Source: Closterium sp. Naga37s-1 (Eukaryota > Streptophyta > Zygnematophyceae > Desmidiales > Closteriaceae). From it: a stretch of 64,000 nucleotides of DNA. Position numbers and translations under genes: made by a program. Location: the NCBI GenBank assembly GCA_947471745.1, contig CANJKZ010000775.1, positions 7,501-71,500 of the forward strand, in the 5' to 3' direction. A model generated the notes under the pieces. It ran no database searches. It was given only the letters and a program-made list of their open reading frames with translations, and was not told where the DNA came from. This document shows, in pieces, positions 13,101 to 26,049 of the stretch (the stretch's first letter is position 1; each line of letters begins with the position of its first letter).

Positions 13101-16100
13101 GATGGATTGAGGGAGAATGGGGCGGGGTTATGGAAAGCGGGAGAATGGGGCGGGGTGATGGAAAGCGGGAGAATGGGGCGGGGTGATGGAAAGCGGGAGA
13201 ATGGGGCGAGGTGATGGAAAGCAGGAGAATGGGGCGGGGTGATGGAAAGCGGGAGAATGGGGCGGGGTGATGGAAAGCGGGAGAATGGGGCGGGGTGATG
13301 GAAAGCGGGAGAATCGGGCGGGGTGATGGAAAGCGGGCGAATGGGGCGGGGTGATGGAAAGCGGGAGAATGGGGCGGGGTGATGGAAAGCGGGAGAATCG
13401 GGCGGGGTGATGGAAAGCGGGAGAATGGGGCGGGGTGATGGAAAGCGGGAGAATGGGGCGGGGTGATGGAAAGCGGGAGAATGGGGCGGAGTGATGGAAA
13501 GCGGGAGAATCGGGTGGGGTGATGGAAAGCGGGAGAATGGGGCGGGGTGATGGAAAGCGGGAGAATGGGGCGGGGTGATGGAAAGCGGGAGAATGGGGCG
13601 GGGTGATGGAAAGCGGGAGAATGGGGCGGGGTGATGGAAAGCGGGAGAATGGGGCGGGGTGATGGAAAGCGGGAGAATGGGGCGGGGTGATGGAAAGCGG
13701 GAGAATGGGGCGGGGTGATGGAAAGCGGGAGAATGGGGCGGGGTGATGGAAAGCGGGAGAATGGGGCGGAGTGATGGAAAGCGGGAGAATGGGGCGGGGT
13801 GATGGAAAGCGGGAGAATGGGGCGGGGTGATGGAAAGCGGGAGAATGGGGCGGGGTGATGGAAAGCGGGAGAATGGGGCGGGGTGATAGAAAGGGGGAGA
13901 ATGGGGCGGGGTGATGGAAAGCGGGAGAATTGGGCGGGGTGATGGAAAGCGGGAGAATGGGGTGGGTTGATGGAAAGCGGGAGAATGGGACGGGGTGATG
14001 GAAAGCGGGTGAATGGGGCGGGGTGATGGAAGGAGGGAGAATGGGGCGAGGTGATGGAAGGAGGGAGAATGGGGAAGGGTGATGGAAAGCGGGAGAATGG
14101 GGCGGGGTGATAGAAAGCGGGAGAATGGGGCGGGGTGATGGAAAGCGGGAGAATGGGGCAGGGTGATGGAAAGCGGGAGAATGGGGCGGGGTGATGGAAA
14201 GCGGGAGAATGGGGCGCGGTGATGGAAAGCGGGAGAATGGGGCGGGGTGATGGAAAGCGGGAGAATGGGGCGGGGTGATGGAAAGCGGGAGAATGGGGCG
14301 GGGTGATGGAAAGCGGGAGAATGGGGCGGGGTGATGGAAAGCGGGAGAATAGGGCGGGGTGATGGAAAGCGGGAGAATGGGGCGGGGTGATGGAAGGAGG
14401 GAGAATGGGGCGGGGTGATGGAAAGCGGGAGAATGGGGCGGGGTGATGGAAATCGGGAGAATGGGGCGGGGTGATGGAAAGAGGGAGAATGGGGCGGGGT
14501 GATGGAAAGCGGGTGAATGGGGCTGGGTGATGGAAGGAGGGAGAATGGGGCGAGGCGATGGAAGGAGGGAGAATGGGGCAGGGTGATGGAAAGCGGGAGA
14601 ATGGGGCGGGGTGATAGAAAGCGGGAGAATGGGGCGGGGTGATGGAAAGCGGGAGAATGGGGCGGGGTGATGGAAAGCGGGAGAATGGGGCGGGGTGATG
14701 GAAAGCGGGAGAATGGGGCGGGGTGATGGAATGCGGGAGAATGGGGCGGGGTGATGGAAAGCGGGAGAATGGGGCGGGGTGATGGAAAGCAGGAGAATGG
14801 GGCGGGATGATGGAAAGCGGGAGAATGGGGCGGGGTGATGGAAAGCGGGAGAATGGGGCGGGGTGATGGAAAGCGGGTGAATGGGGCGGGGTGATGGAAG
14901 GAGGGAGAATGGGGCGGGGTGATGGAAAGCGGGAGAATGGGGTGGGGTGATGGAAAGCGGGAGAGTGGGGCGGGGTGATGGAAAGCGGGAGAATGGTGCG
15001 GGGTGATGGAAAGCGGGAGAATCGGGCGGGGTGATGGAAAGCGGGAGAATGGGGCGGGGTGATGGAAAGCGGGAGAATGGGGCGGGGTGATGGAAAGCGG
15101 GAGAATGGGGCGGGGTGATGGAAAGCGGGAGAATGGGGTGGGGTGATGGAAAGCGGGAGAATAGGGCGGGGTGATGGAAAGCGGGAGAATGGGGCGGGGT
15201 GATGGAAGGAGGGAGAATGGGGCGGGGTGATGGAAAGCGGGAGAATGGGGCGGGGTGATGGAAAGCGGGAGAATGGGGCGGGGTGATGGAAAGAGGGAGA
15301 ATGGGGCGGGGTGATGGAAAGCGGGTGAATGGGGCTGGGTGATGGAAGGAGGGAGAATGGGGCGAGGCGATGGAAGGAGGGAGAATGGGGCAGGGTGATG
15401 GAAAGCGGGAGAATGGGGCGGGGTGATAGAAAGCGGGAGAATGGGGCGGGGTGATGGAAAGCGGGAGAATGGGGCGGGGTGATGGAAAGCGGGAGAATGG
15501 GGCGGGGTGATGGAAAGCGGGAGAATGGGGCGGGGTGATGGAATGCGGGAGAATGGGGCGGGGTGATGGAAAGCGGGAGAATGGGGCGGGGTGATGGAAA
15601 GCAGGAGAATGGGGCGGGATGATGGAAAGCGGGAGAATGGGGCGGGGTGATGGAAAGCGGGAGAATGGGGCGGGGTGATGGAAAGCGGGAGAATGGGGCG
15701 GGGTGATGGAAAGCGGGAGAATGGGGCGGGGTGATGGAAAGCGGGTGAATGGGGCGGGGTGATGGAAGGAGGGAGAATGGGGCGGGGTGATGGAAAGCGG
15801 GAGAATGGGGTGGGGTGATGGAAAGCGGGAGAGTGGGGCGGGGTGATGGAAAGCGGGAGAATGGTGCGGGGTGATGGAAAGCGGGAGAATCGGGCGGGGT
15901 GATGGAAAGCGGGAGAATGGGGCGGGGTGATGGAAAGCGGGAGAATGGGGCGGGGTGATGGAAAGCGGGAGAATGGGGCGGGGTGATGGAAAGCGGGAGA
16001 ATGGGGTGGGGTGATGGAAAGCGGGAGAATGGGGCGGGGTCATGGAAAGCGGGAGAATGGGGCGGGGTGATGGAAAGCGGGAGAATGGGGCGGGGTGATG

Positions 16101-17392
16101 GAAAGCGGGTGAATGGGGCGGGGTGATGGAAGGAGGGAGAATGGGGCGGGGTGATGGAAAGCGGGAGAATGGGGTGGGGTGATGGAAAGCGGGAGAATGG
16201 GGCGGGGTCATGGAAAGCGGGAGAATGGGGCGGGGTGATGGAAAGATGGAGAATGGTGCGGGGTAATGGAAAGCGGGAGAATGGTGCGGGGTGATGGAAA
16301 GCGGGAGAATGGGGCGGGGTGATGGAAAGCGGGAGAATGGGGCAGGGTGATGGAAAGCAGGAGAATGGGGCGGGGTGATGGAAAGCAGGAGAATGGGGCG
16401 GGGTGATGGAAAGCAGGAGAATGGGGCGGGGTGATGGAAAGCGGGAGAATGGGGCGGGGTGATGGAAAGCGGGAGAATGGGGCGGGGTGATGGAAAGCGG
16501 GAGAATTGGGCGGAGTGATGGAAAGCGGGAGAATGGGGCGGGGTGATGGAAAGCGGGAGAATGGTGCGGGGTGATGGAAAGCGGGAGAATGGGGCGGGGT
16601 GATGGAAAGCGGGAGAATGGGGCGGGGTGATGGAAAGCGTGAGAATGGGGCGGGGTGATGGAAGCAGGGAGAATGGGGCGAGGCGATGGAAGGAGGGAGA
16701 ATGGGGCAGGGTGATGGAAAGCGGGAGAATGGGGCGGGGTGATAGAAAGCGGGAGAATGGGGCGGGGTGATGGAAAGCGGGAGAATGGGGCGGGGTGATG
16801 GAAAGCGGGAGAATGGGGCAGGGTGATGGAAAGCGGGAGAATGGGGCGGGGTGATGGAAAGCGGGAGAATGGGGCGGGGTGATGGAAAGCGGGAGAATGG
16901 GGCGGGGTGATGGAAAGCGGGAGAATGGGGCGGGGTGATGGAATGCGGGAGAATGGGGCGGGGTGATGGAAAGCGGGAGAATGGGGCGGGGTGATGGAAA
17001 GCGGGAGAATGGGGCGGGATGATGGAAAGCGGGAGAATGGGGCGGGGTGATGGAAAGCGGGAGAATGGGGCGGGGTGATGGAAAGCGGGAGAATGGGGCG
17101 GGGTGATGGAAAGCGGGAGAATGGGGCGGGATGATGGATTGAGGGAGAATGGGGCGGGGTTATGGAAAGCGGGAGAATGGGGCGGGGTGATGGAAAGCGG
17201 GAGAATGGGGCGGGGTGATGGAAAGCGGGAGAATGGGGCGAGGTGATGGAAAGCAGGAGAATGGGGCGGGGTGATGGAAAGCGGGAGAATGGGGCGGGGT
17301 GATGGAAAGCGGGAGAATGGGGCGGGGTGATGGAAAGCGGGAGAATCGGGCGGGGTGATGGAAAGCGGGAGAATGGGGCGGGGTGATGGAAA
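10160..17392 (+). repeat. Nested 3.2-kb and 4.0-kb higher-order repeats in the 28-bp array
   Basis: Two overlapping duplications are visible. Block 10160 to about 11700 matches 13380 to about 14860 at an offset of 3,220 bp (115 units); markers are CGGGTGGGG after GAATC near 10290/13510 and ATAGGGCGG near 11130/14350. The match continues at 3,164 bp (113 units) to about 12000/15160, so two units were lost. Block 11110-13360 matches 15142-17392 at 4,032 bp (exactly 144 units); markers are GGTCATGG at 12008/16040, GAGAGTGG near 11798/15830, GATGGATTGAGG near 13101/17133 and GAATTGGG near 12471/16503. The offsets are whole multiples of 28, so register is kept. Confidence 0.75.
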
Positions 17393-19574
17393 GCGGGAGA
17401 ATGGGGCGGGGTGATGGAAAGCGGGAGAATGGGGCGGGGTGATGGAAAGCGGGAGAATGGGGCGGGGTGATGGAAAGCGTGAGAATGGGGCAGGGTGATG
17501 GAAAGCGGGAGAATGGGGCGGGGTGATAGAAAGCGTGAGAATGGGGCGGGGTGATGGAAGGAGGGAGAATGGGGCGAGGCGATGGAAGGAGGGAGAATGG
17601 GGCAGGGTGATGGAAAGCGGGAGAATGGGGCGGGGTGATAGAAAGCGGGAGAATGGGGCGGGGTGATGGAAAGCGGGAGAATGGGGCGGGGTGATGGAAA
17701 GCGGGAGAATGGGGCAGGGTGATGGAAAGCGGGAGAATGGGGCGGGGTGATAGAAAGCGGGAGAATGGGGCGGGGTGATGGAAAGCGGGAGAATGGGGCG
17801 GGGTGATGGAAAGCGGGAGAATGGGGCGGGGTGATGGAAAGCGGGAGAATGGGGCGGGGTGATGGAATGCGGGAGAATGGGGCGGGGTGATGGAAAGCGG
17901 GAGAATGGGGCGGGGTGATGGAAAGCAGGAGAATGGGGCGGGATGATGGAAAGCGGGAGAATGGGGCGGGGTGATGGAAAGCGGGAGAATGGGGCGGGGT
18001 GATGGAAAGCGGGAGAATGGGGCGAGGTGATGGAAAGCGGGAGAATGGGGCGGGGTGATGGAAAGCGGGAGAATGGGGCGGGGTGATGGAAAGCGGGAGA
18101 ATGGGGCGGGGTGATGGAAAGCGGGAGAATCGGGCGGGGTGATGGAAAGCGGGAGAATGGGGCGGGGTGATGGAAAGCGGGAGAATGGGGCGGGGTGATG
18201 GAAAGCGGGAGAATGGGGCGGGGTGATGGAAAGCGGGAGAAAGGGGCGGGGTGATGGAAGGAGGGAGAATGGGGCGGGGTGATGGAAGGAGGGAGAATGG
18301 GGCGGGGTGATGGAAAGCGGGAGAATGGGGTGGGGTGATGGAAGGAGGGAGAATGGGGCGGGGTGATGGAAAGCGGGAGAATGGTGCGGGGTGATGGAAA
18401 GCGGAAGAATGGGGCGGGGTGATGGAAAGCGGGAGAATGGGGCGGGGTGATGGAAAGCAGGAGAATGGGGCGGGGTGATGGAAAGCGGGAGAATGGGGCG
18501 GGGTGATGGAAAGCGGGAGAATGGGGCGGGGTGATGGAAATCGGGAGAATGGGGCGGGGTGATGAAAGGAGGGAGAATGGGGCGGGGTTATGGAAAGTGG
18601 GAGAATGGTGCGGGGTGATGGAAAGCGGGAGAATGGGGCGGGGTGATGGAAAGCGTGAGAATGGGGCGGGGTGATGGAAGGAGGGAGAATGGTGCAGGGT
18701 GATGGAAGGAGGGAGAATGGGGCGGGGTGATGGAAAGCGGGAGAATGGGGCGGGGTGATGGAAAGCGGGAGAATGGGGCGGGGTGATGGAAGGAGGGAGA
18801 ATGGGCCGGGGTGATGGAAAGCGGGAAAATGGTCCGGGGTGATGGAAAGCGGGAGAATGGGGCGGGGTGATGGAAAGCGGGATAATGGGGCGGGGTGATG
18901 GAAAGCGGGAGATTGGGGCGGGGTGATGGAAAGCGGGAGAATGGGGCGGGGTGATGGAAAGCGGGAGAATGGGGCGGGGTCATGGAAAGCGGGAGAATGG
19001 GGCGAGGTGATGGAAAGCGGGAGAATGGAGCGGGGTGATGGAAAGCGGGAGAATGGGGCGGGGTGATGGAAAGCGGGAGAATGGGGCGGGGTGATGGAAA
19101 GCTGGAGAATGGGGCGGGATGATGGAAAGCGGGAGAATGGGGCGGGGTGATGGAAAGCGGGAGAATGGGGCGGGGTGATGGAAAGCGGGAGAATGGGGCG
19201 GGGTGATGGAAAGCGGGAGAATGGGGCGGGATGATGGATTGAGGGAGAATGGGGCGGGGTTATGGAAAGTGGGAGAATGGGGCGGGGTGATGGAAAGCGG
19301 GAGAATGGGGCGGGGTGATGGAAAGCGGGAGAATGGGGCGAGGTGATGGAAAGCAGGAGAATGGGGCGGGGTGATGGAAAGCGGGAGAATGGGGCGGGGT
19401 GATGGAAAGCGGGAGAATGGGGCGGGGTGATGGAAAGCGGGAGAATCGTGCGGGGTGATGGAAAGCGGGAGAATGGGGCGGGGTGATGGAAAGCGGGAGA
19501 ATGGGGCGGGGTGATGGAAAGCGGGAGAATGGGGCGGGGTGATGGAAAGCGGGAGAATGGGGCGGGGTGATGGA

Positions 19575-21635
19575 AAGCGGGAGAATGGGGCGGGGTGATG
19601 GAAAGCGTGAGGATGGGGCGGGGTGATGGAAGGAGGGAGAATGGTGCAGGGTGATGGAAGGAGGGAGAATGGGGCGGGGTGATGGAAAGCGGGAGAATGG
19701 GGCGGGGTGATGGAAAGCGGGAGAATGGGGCGGGGTGATGGAAAGCGGGAGAATGGGGCGGGGTGATGGAAAGCGGGAGAATGGGGTGGGGTGATGGAAG
19801 GAGGAAGAATGGGGCGGGGTGATGGAAAGAGGGAGAATGGGCCGGGGTGATGGAAAGCGGGAGAATAGGCCGGGGTGATGGAATGCGCGAGAATGGGGCG
19901 GGATGATGGAAAGCGGGAGACTGGGGCGGGGTGATGGAAAGCGGGAGAACGGGGCGGGGTGATGGAAAGTTTGAGAACGGTGCGGGGTGATGAAAAGCGG
20001 GAGAATGGGGCGGGGTGATGGAAAGCGGGAGAATGGGGCGGGGTGATGGAAAGCGGGAGAATGGGGCAGGGTGATGGAAAGCGGGAGAATGGGGCGGGGT
20101 GATGGAAAGCGGGAGAATGGGGCGGGGTGATGGAAAGCGGGAGAATGGGGCGGGGTGATGGAAAGCGGGAGAATGGGGCGGGGTGATGGAAAGCGTGAGG
20201 ATGGGGCGGGGTGATGGAAGGAGGGAGAATGGTGCAAGGTGATGGAAGGAGGGAGAATGGGGCGGGGTGATGGAAAGCGAGAGAATGGGGCGGGGTGATG
20301 GAAAGCGGGAGAATGGGGCGGGGTGATGGAAAGCGGGAGAATGGGGCGGGGTGATGGAAAGCGGGAGAATGGGGCGGGGTGATGGAAGGAGGGAGAATGG
20401 GGCGGGGTGATGAAAGGAGGGAGAATGGGGCGGGGTGATGGAAGGAGGGAGAATGGTGCAGGGTGATGGAAGGAGGGAGAATGGTGCAGGGTGATGGAAG
20501 GAGGGAGAATGGGGCGGGGTGATGGAAAGCGGGAGAATGGGCCAGGGTGATGGAAAGCGGGAGAATGGGGCAGGGTGATGGAAAGCGGGAGAATGGGGCG
20601 GGGTGATGGAAAGCGGGAGAATTGGGCGGAGAAATGGAAAGCGGGAGAATGGGGCGGGGTGATGGAAAGCGGGAGAAAGGGGTGGGGTGATGGAAGGAGG
20701 GAGAATATGGCGGGGTGATGGAAGGAGGGAGAATGGGGCGGGGTGATGGAAAGCGGGAGAATGGGGTGGGGTGATGGAAGGAGGGAGAATGGGGCGGGGT
20801 GATGGAAAGCGGGAGAATGGGGCGGGGTGATGGAAAGCGGGAGAATGGGGCGGGGTGATGGAAAGCGGGAGAATGGGGCGGGGTGATGGAAAGCGGGAGA
20901 ATGGGGCGGGGTGATGGAAAGCGGGAGAATGGGGCGGGGTGATGGAAAGCGGGAAAATGGGGCGGGGTGATAAAAAGCGGGAGAATGGGGCGGGGTGATG
21001 GAAAGCGGGAGAATGGGGCGGGGTGATGGAAAGCGGGAGAATGGGGCGGGGTGATGGAAGGAGGGAGAATGGGGCGGGGTGATGGAAAGCGGGAGAATGG
21101 GGTGGGGTGATGGAAGGAGGGAGAATGGGGCGGGGTGATGGAAAGCGGGAGAATGGTGCGGGGTGATGGAAAGCGGGAGAATGGGGCGGGGTGATGGAAA
21201 GCGGGAGAATGGGGCGGGTTGATGGAAAGCGGGAGAATGGGGCGGGGTGATGGAAAGCGGGTGAATGGGGCGGGGTGATGGAAAGCGGGAGAATGGTGCG
21301 GGGTGATGGAAAGCGGGAAAATGGGGCGGGGTGATGGAAAGCAGGAGAATGGGGCGGGGTGATGGAAAGCGGGAGAATGGGGCGGGGTGATGGAAAGCGG
21401 AAGAATGGGGCGGGGTGATGGAAAGCGGGAGAATGGGGCGGGGTGATGGAAAGCGGGAAAATGGGGCGGGGTGATGGAAAGCGGGAGAATGGGGCGGGGT
21501 GATGGAAAGCGGGAGAATGGGGCGGGGTGATGGAAAGCGGGAGAATGGGGCGGGGTGATGGAAATCGGGAGAATGGGGCGGGGTGATGAAAGGAGGGAGA
21601 ATGGGGCGGGGTTATGGAAAGTGGGAGAATGGTGC
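19575..21635 (+). repeat. Higher-order duplication, copy 2 (partner at 5630-7690)
   Basis: Second copy of the block described at 5630-7690. It keeps the same order of diagnostic unit variants, with scattered substitutions such as GGAGTTAGAATGG near 6528 against GGAGGGAGAATGG here. Copying a 2-kb block over 14 kb implies unequal exchange or conversion acting on much more than single units. Confidence 0.75.
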
Positions 21636-24600
21636 GGGGTGATGGAAAGCGGGAGAACGGGGCGGGGTGATGGAAAGCGGGAGAATGGGGCGGGGTGATG
21701 GAAAGCGGGAGAACGGGGCGGGGTGATGGAAAGCGGGAGAATCGGGCGGGGTGATGGAAAGCGGGAGAATGGGGCGGGGTGATGGAAAGCGGGAGAATGG
21801 GGCGGGGTGATGGAAAGCGGGAGAATGGGGCGGGGTGATGGAAAGCGGGAGAATGGGGCGGGGTGATGGAAAGCGGGAGAATGGGGCGGGATGATGGATT
21901 GAGGGAGAATGGGGCGGGGTTATGGAAAGCGGGAGAATGGGGCGGGGTGATGGAAAGCGGGAGAATGGGGCGGGGTGATGGAAAGCGGGAGAATGGGGCG
22001 AGGTGATGGAAAGCAGGAGAATGGGGCGGGGTGATGGAAAGCGGGAGAATGGGGCGGGGTGATGGAAAGCGGGAGAATGGGGCGGGGTGATGGAAAGCGG
22101 GAGAATGGGGCGGGATGATGGAAAGCGGAAGAATGGGGCGGGGTGATGGAAAGCGGGAGAATAGGGCGAGGTGATGGAAAGGGGGAGAATGGGGCGGGGT
22201 GATGGAAAGCGGGAGAATGGGGTGGGGTGAAGGAAAGCGGGAGAATGGGGCGGGGTGATGGAAAGCGGGAGAATGGGGCGGGGTGATGGAAAGCGGGAGA
22301 ACGGGGAGAATGGGGCGGGGTGATGGAAAGCGGGAGAATGGGGCGGGGTGATGGAAAGCGGGAGAACGGGGAGAATGGGGCGGGGTGATGGAAAGCGTGA
22401 CGATGGGGCGGGGTGATGGAAGGAGGGAGAATGGTACAGGGTGATGGAAAACGGGAGAATGGGGCGGGGTCATGGAAAGCGGGAGAATGGGGCGAGGTGA
22501 TGGAAAGCGGGAGAATGGGGCGGGGTGATGGAAAGCGGGAGAATGGTGCGGGGTGATGGAAAGCGGGAGTATGGGGCGGGGTGATGGAAAGCGGGAGAAT
22601 GGGGCGGGGTGATGGAATGCGGGAGAATAGGGCGGAGTGATGGAAAGCGGGAGAATGGGGCGGGGTGATGGAAAGCGGGAGTATGGGGCGGAGTGATGGA
22701 AAGCGGGAAAATGGGGCGGGGTGATGGAATGTGGGAGAATGGGGCGGGGTGATGGAAAGCGGGAGAATGGGGCGGGGTGATGGAAAGCGAGAGAATGGGG
22801 CGGGGTGATGGAAAGCGGGAGAACGGGGCGAGGTGATGGAAAGCGGGAGAATGGGGCGGGGTGATGGAAAGCGGGAGAATGGGGCGGGGTGATGGAAAGC
22901 GGGAGAATTGGGCGGAGTGATGGAAAGCGGGAGAATGGGGCGGGGTGATGGAAAGCGTGAGGATGGGGCGGGGTGATGGAAGGAGGGAGAATGGGGTGGG
23001 GTGATGGAAAGCTGGAGAATGGGGCGGGGTGATGGAATGCGGGAGAATGGGGCGGGGTGATGGAAAGCGGGAGAATGGGGCGGGGTGATGGAAAGCAGGA
23101 GAATGGGGCGGGGTGATGGAAAGCGGGAGAATGGGGCGGGGTGATGGAAAGCGGGAGAATGGGGCGGGGTGATGGAAAGCGGGAGAATAGGGCGGAGTGA
23201 TGGAAAGCGGGAGAATGGGGCGGGGTGATGGAAAGCGTGAGGATGGGGCGGGGTGATGGAAGGAGGGAGAATGGGGCAGGGTGATGGAAGGAGGGAGAAT
23301 GGGGCGGGGTGATGGAAAGCGGGAGAATGAGGCGGGGTGATGGAAAGCGGGAGAATGGGGCGGGGTGATGGAAAGCGGGAGAATGGGGCGGGGTGATGGA
23401 AAGCGGGAGAATGGGGCGGGGTGATGGAAGGAGGGAGAATGGGGCGGGGTGATGGAAGGAGGGAGAATGGGCCGGGGTGATGGAAAGCGGGAGAATGGTC
23501 CGGGGTGATGGAAAGCGGGAGAATGGGGCGGGGTGATGGAAAGCGGGAGAATGGGGCGGGGTGATGGAAAGCGGGAGAACGGGGCGGGGTGATGGAAAGT
23601 TGGAGGACGGGGCGGGGTGATGGAAAGCAGGAGAATGGGGCGGGGTGATGGAAGGAGGGAGAATGGGGCGGGGTGATGGAAGGAGGGAGAATGGGGCAGG
23701 GTGATGGAAAGCTGGAGAATGGGGCAGGGTGATGGAAAGCGGGAGAATGGGGCAGGGTGATGGAAAGCGGGAGAATGGGGCGGGGTGATGGAAAGCGGGA
23801 GAATGGGGCGGGGTGATGGAAAGCGGGAGAATGGGGCGGGGTGATGGAAAGCGGGAGAATGGGGCGGGGTGATGGAAAGCGGGAGAATGGGGCGGGGTGA
23901 TGGAAAGCGGGAGAATGGGGCGGGGTGATGGAAAGCGGGAGAATGGGGCGGGGTGATGGAAAGCGGGAGAATGGGGCGGGGTGATGGAAAGCGGGAGAAT
24001 GGGGCGGGGTGATGGAAAGCGGGAGAATGGGGCGGGGTGATGGAAAGCGGGAGAATGGGGCGGGGTGATGGAAAGCGGGAGAATGGGGCGGGGTGATGTA
24101 AAGCGGGAGAATGGGGCGGGGTGATGGAAAGCGGGAGAATGGGGCGGAGTGATGGAAAGCGGGAGAATGGGGCGGGGTGATGGAAAGCTTGAGGATGGGG
24201 CGGGTTGATGGAAGAAGGGAGAATGGGGCGGGGTGATGGAAGGTGGGAGAATGGGGCGGGGTGATGGAAAGCGGGAGAATGGGGCGGGGTGATGGAAAGC
24301 GGGAGAATGGGGCGGGGTGATGGAAAGCGGGAGAATGGGGCAGGGTGATGGAAAGCGGGAGAATGGGGCGGGGTGATGGAAAGCGGGAGAATGCGGCGGG
24401 GTGATGGAAAGCGTGAGAATGAGGCGGGGTGATGGAAGGAGGGAGAATGGGGCGGGGTGATGGAAGGAGGGAGAATGGGGCGGGGTGATGGAAAGCGGGA
24501 GAATGGGGCGGGGTGATGGAAAGCGGGAGAATGGGGCGGGGTGATGGAAAGCGGGAGAATGGGGCGGGGTGATGGAAAGCGGGAGAATGGAGCAGGGTGA

Positions 24601-26049
24601 TGGAAGGAGGGAGAATGGGGCGGGGTGATGGAAGGAGGGAGAATAGGCCGGGGTGATGAAAAGCGGGAGAATGGGGCGGGGTGATGGAAAGCGGGAGAAT
24701 GGGGCGGGATGATGGAAAGCGGGAGAATGGGGCGGGGTGATAGAAAGCGGGAGAACGGGGCGGGGTGATGGAAAGCGGGAGACTGGGGCGGGGTGATAGA
24801 AAGCGGGAGAATGGGGCGGGGTGATGGAAAGCGTGAGAATGGGGCGGGGTGATGGAAAGCGGGAGAATGGGGCGGGGTGATGGAAGGCGGGAGAATGGGG
24901 CGGGGTGATGGAAGGAGGGAGAATGGGGCGGGGTTATGGAAGGAGGGAGAATGGGGCGGGGTGATGGAAAGCTGGAGAATGGGGCGGGGTGATGGAAAGC
25001 GGGAGAATGGGGCGGGGTGATGGAAAGCGGGAGAATGGGGCGGGGTGATGGAAAGCGGGGAAATGGGGCGGGGTGATGGAAAGCGGGAGAATGGGGCGGG
25101 GTGATGGAAGGAGGGAGAATGGGGCGGGGTTATGGAAGGAGGGAGAATGGGGCGGGGTGATGGAAAGCTGGAGAATGGGGCGGCGTGATGGAAAGCGGGA
25201 GAATGGGGCGGGGTGATGGAAAGCGGGAGAATGGGGCGGGGTGATGGAAAGCGGGGAAATGGGGCGGGGTGATGGAAAGCGGGAGAATGGGGCGGGGTGA
25301 TGGAAAGCGGGAGAATGGGGCGGGGTGATGGAAAGCGGGAGAATGGGGCGGGGTGATGGAAAGCGGGAGAATGGGGCGGGGTGATGGAAAGCGGGAGAAT
25401 GGGGCGGGGTGATGGAAAGCGGGAGAATGGGGCGGGGTGATGGAAAGCGTGAGAATTGGGCGGAGTGATGGAAAGCGGGAGAATGGGGCGGGGTGATGGA
25501 AAGCGGGAGAATGGGGCGGGGTGATGGAAGGAGGGAGGATGGGGCGGGGTGATGGAAAGAGGGAGAATGGGCCGGGGTGATGGAAAGCGGGAGAATGGTC
25601 CGGGGTGATGGAAAGCGGGAGAATGGGGCGGGGTGATGGAAAGCGGGAGAACGGGGCGAGGTGATGGAAAGCGGGAGAACGGGGAGGGGTGATGGAAAGC
25701 GGGAGAATGGGGCGGGGTGATGGAAAGCGGGAGAATGGGGCGGGGTGATGGAAAGCAGGAGAATGGGGCGGGGTGATGGAAAGCAGGAGAATGGGGCGGG
25801 GTGATGGAAGGAGGGAGAATGGGGCGGGGTGATGGAAGGAGGGAGAATGGGGTGGGGTGATGGAAAGCTGGAGAATGGGGCGGGGTGATGGAAAGCGGGA
25901 GAATGGGGCGGGTGATGGAAAGCGGGAGAATGGGGCGGGGTGATGGAAAGCGGGAGAATGGGGCGGGGTGATGGAAAGCGGGAGAATGGGGCGGGGTGAT
26001 GGAAAGCGGGAGAATTGGGCGGAGTGATGGAAAGCGGGAGAATGGGGCG

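Noticed and set aside
12232..22473. Minus-strand open frame of 3,413 codons (and similar ones at 24934-34443, 27107-36601, 6531-12179, 2537-6292, 44698-48324)
   Set aside because: Pure 28-bp satellite. All minus frames are open because the unit lacks stops and its period is not a multiple of three. Variants change residues in every frame, and overlapping frames are equally long. No start context, domain or non-repeat terminus was seen.
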